Shown: positions 59,727 to 64,000 of the stretch, piece by piece
How the letters are laid out: every line of letters starts with the position of its first letter
Numbering within the stretch: position 1 is the first letter of the stretch
Assembly (NCBI GenBank): GCA_963841425.1
Contig: CAWJCL010000002.1
Span: 806,001 to 870,000 of the forward strand
DNA length: 64,000 nt
Direction of reading: 5' to 3'
From: DATEOR01 sp963841425
GTDB lineage: Bacteria; Actinomycetota; Thermoleophilia; Gaiellales; Gaiellaceae
Program-made: the position numbers and the translations under genes
Notes under the pieces: generated by a model
Database searches by the model: none
The model's input: the letters and a program-made list of their open reading frames with translations, nothing else
What the model was told of the DNA's origin: nothing

Positions 59727-61005
59727 GAGCACGACCGATTATGGAGGCTGGTCGCGGCCGGTTCATGGGCCGGAAGGCCTATCCTCGAGACGCCTCAGAC
59801 CCATCTGCTGGAGGCGCGCGCCTGTCGTCCTGACGGCGGTTTTCGTGGCTCTGGCGGCCGCCTCCCCGGCGACCGGCACGCTCAAGAGCCGCCTCGACCG
59901 CGCGCTCCGCGCGCCGGGAGTCTCGAGCAGCCAGACCGGGGCGATCGTCTTCGATCTCTCCCACGGCGCCTACGTCTACCGAAAGAACTCCTCGCGCTCG
60001 CTGACACCGGCGTCGAATGAGAAGCTCCCGGTCGCGGTGACGGCACTCTCCGTCCTCGGACCGGGCTACACGATCCCGACGGAGCTGCGCGGACAGGGCC
60101 ACCAGACCGGCTCGGTCTGGAAGGGCAAGCTGATCCTGAAGGGCTACGGCGACCCGGCGCTCTCCGGCTCCCAGCTCGGCCGGTTCGCCCGCGCGGTCGA
60201 GAACGCCGGGATCTCGCGCGTGACGGGCGCGATCGTCGGCGACGAGTCCTTCTTCGACAAGGTCCGAGTCGGGCCCGGCTGGAAGACCTCCTACTACAAG
60301 GACGAGTGCCCGCCGCTCTCGGCGCTCATCGTGAACCGAGCCCACTTCAAGGGCTACATCACGAGCCGGCCCGCCCTCGCCGCCGCGAAGATGCTGCGGG
60401 CGAAGCTCGTCGCGCGCGGCATTCGAGTCGGCGGGCGCGCGAAGCTCGGACGCGCGGATCCGAGCTCCACCCCGATCGCGACCGGGCAGTCCCCCGCTCT
60501 CCGCTGGCTCGTGCGCACGATGGACCGCCAGAGCGACAACTTCTACGCGGAGATGCTGATCAAGCTCGTCGGGGCGCTCGAAGCCGACGAGGGCTCGACC
60601 TCGGCGGGCGCGAAGGTCGTCAAGAAGGAGCTGCGTTCGCGCAACGTTCCGATGCGCGGGGTCGTGATCTCGGACGGCTCGGGCCTCTCCGCCTACGACC
60701 GCCTGACGACGAAGGCTGTAGCGAAGCTCCTCCGCTCGGCTCTCTCGGACTCGCGGATCTCGAACGCCCTCGTGGACTCCCTGCCGACGGCAGGCGTCAA
60801 CGGCACCCTCGTCGACCGCATGACGAGCGGGCCGGCATACCGGAACGTGCACGCGAAGACGGGCACGACGGACGCCGCATCCGCCCTCTCGGGCTTCGTG
60901 AGGACGCGCTACGTCTTCTCGATCCTGATGAACGGGAGCCCCGTCCCCTGGTGGTATGCGCGCGAGGCGCAGGACCGCTTCGCGCAGGTGCTAGCGGGCC
61001 AATAG
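59725..61005 (+). CDS. D-alanyl-D-alanine carboxypeptidase/endopeptidase (DacB/PBP4, S13)
   Basis: 426 residues. Low-molecular-weight penicillin-binding protein that trims or hydrolyses peptidoglycan cross-links. The three motifs are present: SxxK in TPASNEKLPVAV, SxN in DRQSDNFYAEML and KTG in VHAKTGTTDAASAL. A hydrophobic segment (VVLTAVFVALAAASPATG, after about 30 polar residues) is a signal or anchor. ATG at 59725 is the only good start. The 3' end overlaps ligA convergently by 15 bp. Confidence 0.9.
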   Translation: MSTTDYGGWSRPVHGPEGLSSRRLRPICWRRAPVVLTAVFVALAAASPATGTLKSRLDRALRAPGVSSSQTGAIVFDLSHGAYVYRKNSSRSLTPASNEKLPVAVTALSVLGPGYTIPTELRGQGHQTGSVWKGKLILKGYGDPALSGSQLGRFARAVENAGISRVTGAIVGDESFFDKVRVGPGWKTSYYKDECPPLSALIVNRAHFKGYITSRPALAAAKMLRAKLVARGIRVGGRAKLGRADPSSTPIATGQSPALRWLVRTMDRQSDNFYAEMLIKLVGALEADEGSTSAGAKVVKKELRSRNVPMRGVVISDGSGLSAYDRLTTKAVAKLLRSALSDSRISNALVDSLPTAGVNGTLVDRMTSGPAYRNVHAKTGTTDAASALSGFVRTRYVFSILMNGSPVPWWYAREAQDRFAQVLAGQ

Positions 61006-63009
61006 CTTCTCGAGCGCGGCCTCGTCCATCTGCTCGACACCGGCCTTCTGGGCTTTCGAGAGCTTCGACGCACCGGGATCCTCACCGACGATCAGCGCCG
61101 TCGTCTTCGCGGAGACCGAGTTCGTGACCTTCGCTCCCGCCGCCTCGAGCGCCGCGGCCGCCTGCTCGCGCGACCAGCGCTCGAGCGTCCCCGTAATCAC
61201 GTAGGTCTTCCCGCTCAGCGGCCCCTCCTTGGGCTTGTCCTCCTCGCCGAGCTCGAAGCGGAGGCCGAGGGAGCGCAGCTCCTCCACGAGCGCCCGGTTC
61301 TGCTCGTCCTCGAACCACTCGACGATGATCTCCGCGCGGTCGGGCCCAAATCCGTCGACCTCCTCGACCTCCTCCTGCGATGCGGCGAGCAGGCGGTCGA
61401 CGTTGCCGAAGTGGCGCGCAAGGCTCTGGGCGAGCACCCAGCCGAGCTTCGGGATGTTGAGCCCAAGGAGAACGCGCGAGAAAGGAACGTCCTTCGACGC
61501 CTGGACGGCAGCGATCGCGGCGCTCGCCGAGATCTCGGCGAAGCCTTCGAGCTCGAGCAGCTGCTCCTTCGTGAGGCGATACAGGTCGGGAAGCGACCGG
61601 ACGAGCTCCTTCTCCCAGAGGAGCCTCACGGTCTGCTCGCCGACACCCTCGATGTCGGCCGGCCCCTCGACCCAGTTGATCAGCGTCTCGAGCCCGCGCG
61701 AGGGACACGCGCGGTTCGGGCAGCGGTGCATGACCTCGCCCTCCGGCTTGACGATCTCCGCACCGCAGAGCGGGCAGTTCTTCGGCATGCGGAACCGCTT
61801 GGTGCCCTTCCGGTGCGGGCCGGCGGGCCCGACGATCTGCGGGATGACGTCGCCGGCACGCTGGACGACGACGTCGTCGCCCTCGCGGATCTGCTTGCGG
61901 TTGATGTCCTCCTCGTTGTGGAGGGTGGCGCGCGAGACGGTCACGCCTCCGACTTCGACCGGCTCCATCATCGCCCAGGGGTTCAGCGCGCCGGTTCGCC
62001 CGACCCGGATGAGGATCTTGTTCAGGCGCGTCACCGCGGTCATCGGCGCCCACTTGTAGGCGCGCGCCCACCGAGGCCTCTGGTGGAGGGCGCCGAGGCG
62101 CTCCTGCTGCGTGAACGAGTCGACCTTGATCACGAGCCCGTCGATCTCGTAGTCGAGGTCGATGCGGCGCTTTTCCCAGTCGCGGCATGCCTTCGCGACG
62201 GATTCGATCGAATCGTGCAGTTCCGCGTAGGGATTCGTGCGGAAGCCGTGCCCACGCAGCCACTGGAGCGAGTCCCAGTGCCCTTCGCTCGCGAGCCCTT
62301 CCCGGCGGCCGAGGCCGTGGATCCAGATCGAGAGCGGCCGCTCGGCGGTGATGGCCGAATCCTTCTGCCGCAGCGAGCCGGCGGCCGCGTTGCGGGGGTT
62401 CGGCGTCGGCTTCTTTCCCTCGGCGACCAGCCGCTCGTTCAGCTCGTTGAACCCCGACAGCGGCAGGTAAACCTCCCCGCGCGCCTCGAGGAGCGACGGC
62501 GGCGACTCGCCGTCCTCGAGCTGCATCCGCATCGAGATCGCCTTGATCGTCTTCAGGTTCGGCGTCACGTCCTCGCCGCGGAAACCGTCGCCGCGCGTCG
62601 TGCCGCGAACGAAGACGCCGTCCTCGTAGAGGAGATTGATCGACAGGCCGTCGATCTTCGGCTCGGTGACGTATCGGACCTCGTCCGTGCCCAGGCGCTT
62701 GACGACATCCGCGTGCCACTTCTCGAGCTGCTCGTCGGTCGTCACCTTCTCGAGCGAGCCCATCGGGGTCGGGTGCTCGATCTTCTCGAACTTGTCCGAG
62801 GGGGGTGCGCCGACGCGTTGCGTCGGGCTGTCCGAGGTCTGCAGCTCAGGGTGCTCGCGCTCGAGGGCGAGGAGCTCGTCCCAGAGACGATCGAACTCGG
62901 CGTCCGAGATCTCCGGCTCGTCGAGGACGTGGTAGCGGTAGAGGTGGTAGTCGACCCGGTCGCGAAGCTCGGCGATCCGAGCCTCGTCCGTCTGTGTCTT
63001 AGACGACAT
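60991..63009 (-). CDS. ligA: NAD+-dependent DNA ligase
   Basis: Essential replicative ligase, 672 residues. Domain Ia contacts (YHVLDEPEISDAEFDRLWDEL, given as DEPEISDAEFDRLWDEL), adenylated Lys in EPKIDGLSINLL, OB fold RVGRTGALNPWAMMEPV, a four-Cys zinc finger (CPLCGAEI ... RCPNRACP), four HhH units (EGVGEQTV) and a C-terminal BRCT domain (GPLSGKTYVITGTLERW). ATG at 63009 overlaps the stop of the HAD gene by 11 bp, so they are coupled. The adenylation domain has YKWAP where YKFPA is usual. Confidence 0.97.
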   Translation of the reverse strand: MSSKTQTDEARIAELRDRVDYHLYRYHVLDEPEISDAEFDRLWDELLALEREHPELQTSDSPTQRVGAPPSDKFEKIEHPTPMGSLEKVTTDEQLEKWHADVVKRLGTDEVRYVTEPKIDGLSINLLYEDGVFVRGTTRGDGFRGEDVTPNLKTIKAISMRMQLEDGESPPSLLEARGEVYLPLSGFNELNERLVAEGKKPTPNPRNAAAGSLRQKDSAITAERPLSIWIHGLGRREGLASEGHWDSLQWLRGHGFRTNPYAELHDSIESVAKACRDWEKRRIDLDYEIDGLVIKVDSFTQQERLGALHQRPRWARAYKWAPMTAVTRLNKILIRVGRTGALNPWAMMEPVEVGGVTVSRATLHNEEDINRKQIREGDDVVVQRAGDVIPQIVGPAGPHRKGTKRFRMPKNCPLCGAEIVKPEGEVMHRCPNRACPSRGLETLINWVEGPADIEGVGEQTVRLLWEKELVRSLPDLYRLTKEQLLELEGFAEISASAAIAAVQASKDVPFSRVLLGLNIPKLGWVLAQSLARHFGNVDRLLAASQEEVEEVDGFGPDRAEIIVEWFEDEQNRALVEELRSLGLRFELGEEDKPKEGPLSGKTYVITGTLERWSREQAAAALEAAGAKVTNSVSAKTTALIVGEDPGASKLSKAQKAGVEQMDEAALEKLLAR

Positions 63010-63634
63010 CGAGGAGCTCCTCCGGCGAGTGCACGACCGTGTCGGCACCCGCCTCGCGCAGGCGCTCGACAGGGTGGATCTTCCCCCAGGAAACCGCGAC
63101 GGTGAAGACGCCGGCCGCTTTGCCGGCGCCCATGTCGAAGGGCGAGTCGCCGACGAACGCCGCCTGCTCGGGCTCGGTGCCGAGGCGTTCGAGCGCGGTC
63201 AGCACCGGTTCCGGGTGCGGCTTGTGGTGCCGGGTCTGCTCCGAGGTGACGACGGTGTCGAAGTAGCGCTCGAGCGGAAGGATGGCGAAGGCGAGGTCCA
63301 CGGTCTTCCGCCTCTTCGCCGTGACGATGCCGAGCTGCCTCCCTTCGGCTTTCAGGCGCTCCAGGACGCGCTCGATGCCCTCGAAGGCGACGAGGTCGTC
63401 GTGGAGCGGCTCATTGTGCTCGCGGTAGACGCGGACGAGCTCGCCGGCACGGTCCTCGTCGAAGGCCCGCATCTGCTCGTAGATGTTGGACCCGCCCACC
63501 GCGGCCGCGAGCACCTCGTCCGGAATCTCCCGGGCGAGCACGGTCTTCGTCGCGTGGCGGAACGAGGAGAGGATGATCTCCCCCGAGTCGATCAGCGTGC
63601 CGTCGAGATCGAAGAGGACAGTCGGATAGCGCAT
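62999..63634 (-). CDS. HAD-superfamily phosphatase (Gph/PpaX-like)
   Basis: 211 residues. Motif I is VLFDLDGTLIDSG, motif II LGIVTAKRRKT, motif III HHKPHPEPVL and motif IV AAFVGDSPFDMGAGKAAG. The helical cap lies between. It resembles pyrophosphatase PpaX or phosphoglycolate phosphatase, and the exact substrate is unknown. ATG at 63634 is two bases after the truA stop; the truA-HAD-ligA genes form an operon. Confidence 0.9.
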   Translation of the reverse strand: MRYPTVLFDLDGTLIDSGEIILSSFRHATKTVLAREIPDEVLAAAVGGSNIYEQMRAFDEDRAGELVRVYREHNEPLHDDLVAFEGIERVLERLKAEGRQLGIVTAKRRKTVDLAFAILPLERYFDTVVTSEQTRHHKPHPEPVLTALERLGTEPEQAAFVGDSPFDMGAGKAAGVFTVAVSWGKIHPVERLREAGADTVVHSPEELLDVV

Positions 63635-63636
63635 GC

Positions 63637-64000
63637 CTAGTAGTGAACCTGCTCCAGATAGAGGCCCCGGGGCGGGGCGGTGGTCCCGGCTTCGTTGCGT
63701 GGACGCCCTTCGAGCAGACGCTTGAAGGCCGCCGGATCCACTTCCAGCATCGTACCGACCAGGGTTCTGACCATGTGTCGCAGGAAGCTGTCGGCGGTGA
63801 TCCGGAACTCGAGCGCCTCGGCGTCGCGGCGCCACTCTGCCTGCTCGACGACGCGGACGAACACCTCGTGCTGCGTCTCGGTCGGCGTGAAGGCGCGGAA
63901 GTCGTGCTCGCCCAGGAGGGCGGCCGCGCTCTCGGCGAGCGCGTCCTCGTCCACGGCGCGCGGCCACCAGAGCGAGCGGCGCCGTTCGAACGGAGACGAC
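63637..64000 (-). CDS. truA: tRNA pseudouridine synthase A (C-terminal part, truncated by the window)
   Basis: The reading frame is open to the window edge at 64000 and ends at 63637. About 120 C-terminal residues are visible: SPFERRRSLWWPRAVDED, the conserved LLGEHDFRAFTPTET, then ADSFLRHMVRTLVGTMLEV, which is the TruA signature, and APPRGLYLEQVHY at the end. TruA makes pseudouridine at positions 38-40 of tRNAs. The N-terminal half with the catalytic Asp lies outside. Confidence 0.92.
   Translation of the reverse strand, partial: SSPFERRRSLWWPRAVDEDALAESAAALLGEHDFRAFTPTETQHEVFVRVVEQAEWRRDAEALEFRITADSFLRHMVRTLVGTMLEVDPAAFKRLLEGRPRNEAGTTAPPRGLYLEQVHY

Overview
The window looks like a chromosomal segment of a high-GC actinobacterium, probably of the class Thermoleophilia (Gaiellales/Solirubrobacterales type). 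I infer this from CarD, a DUF2469 protein, a DUF4081-GNAT protein, Ku, DisA/RadA/ClpC, very high third-position GC, GTG and TTG starts, 4-8 bp start/stop overlaps and many leaderless promoters (TANNNT about 6-10 nt before the start codon). The lineage is an inference. I see no phage, insertion sequence, CRISPR array or rRNA; one tRNA-Pro(CGG) lies at 52690-52763.

Left half (1-35 kb). Read right to left on the minus strand, the housekeeping genes run tilS, hpt, ftsH, folP, folB, folK, (DUF2469), coaX, [dus], greA, lysS, clpC, radA, disA, carD, ispD, ispF, gltX. This is close to the order of the classical Bacillus tilS-to-gltX region, with lineage-specific genes inserted at module boundaries. 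The inserts are two secreted proteases (26.5-30.0 kb), a 1188-residue cyclase/ATPase/oligopeptide-binding fusion (21.3-24.9 kb), a CAP protein, hydrolase and AlkA-type glycosylase (15.5-17.8 kb), a flavodoxin-reductase-like/FAD oxidoreductase pair (10.8-12.8 kb), a DUF1444-like lipoprotein (6 kb), and an antiporter, MutY and rhodanese (2.1-4.8 kb). At the left edge a LysR regulator faces a truncated Cys-rich gene.

Middle (35-52.7 kb). This part holds envelope and metabolic genes: lipoproteins, DeoD phosphorylase with a lipid kinase, an H1-like basic protein, a DUF4349 lipoprotein, a hotdog thioesterase, a VanW protein, an AMIN/Gmad2-like protein, a GH3 hexosaminidase, an acyl-CoA dehydrogenase, an MFS-HAD-nitrilase operon, a CoA-binding protein, and a three-gene membrane operon with two CtaG-like proteins.

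Right part (52.7-64 kb). Here are tRNA-Pro, NIF3, an alpha/beta hydrolase, a small protein behind a terminator-like leader, a decayed lipoprotein gene, Ku, two divergent peptidoglycan-active proteins that share a coiled-coil domain (NlpC/P60 and 3D), an orphan NarL-type regulator, a DacB carboxypeptidase, LigA, a HAD phosphatase and the end of truA.

The most unusual item is the fusion at 21290-24856, which joins a class III nucleotidyl cyclase, a STAND/AAA-type ATPase and a complete oligopeptide-binding (SBP_bac_5-like) domain with no export signal. Other points of interest are a very small GluRS, a synonymously diverged duplicate of the DisA C-terminus, symmetrical bidirectional -10 elements, and several homopolymer-associated frameshifts (alkA, HAD, DUF4232-like gene) that may be assembly errors or real decay.
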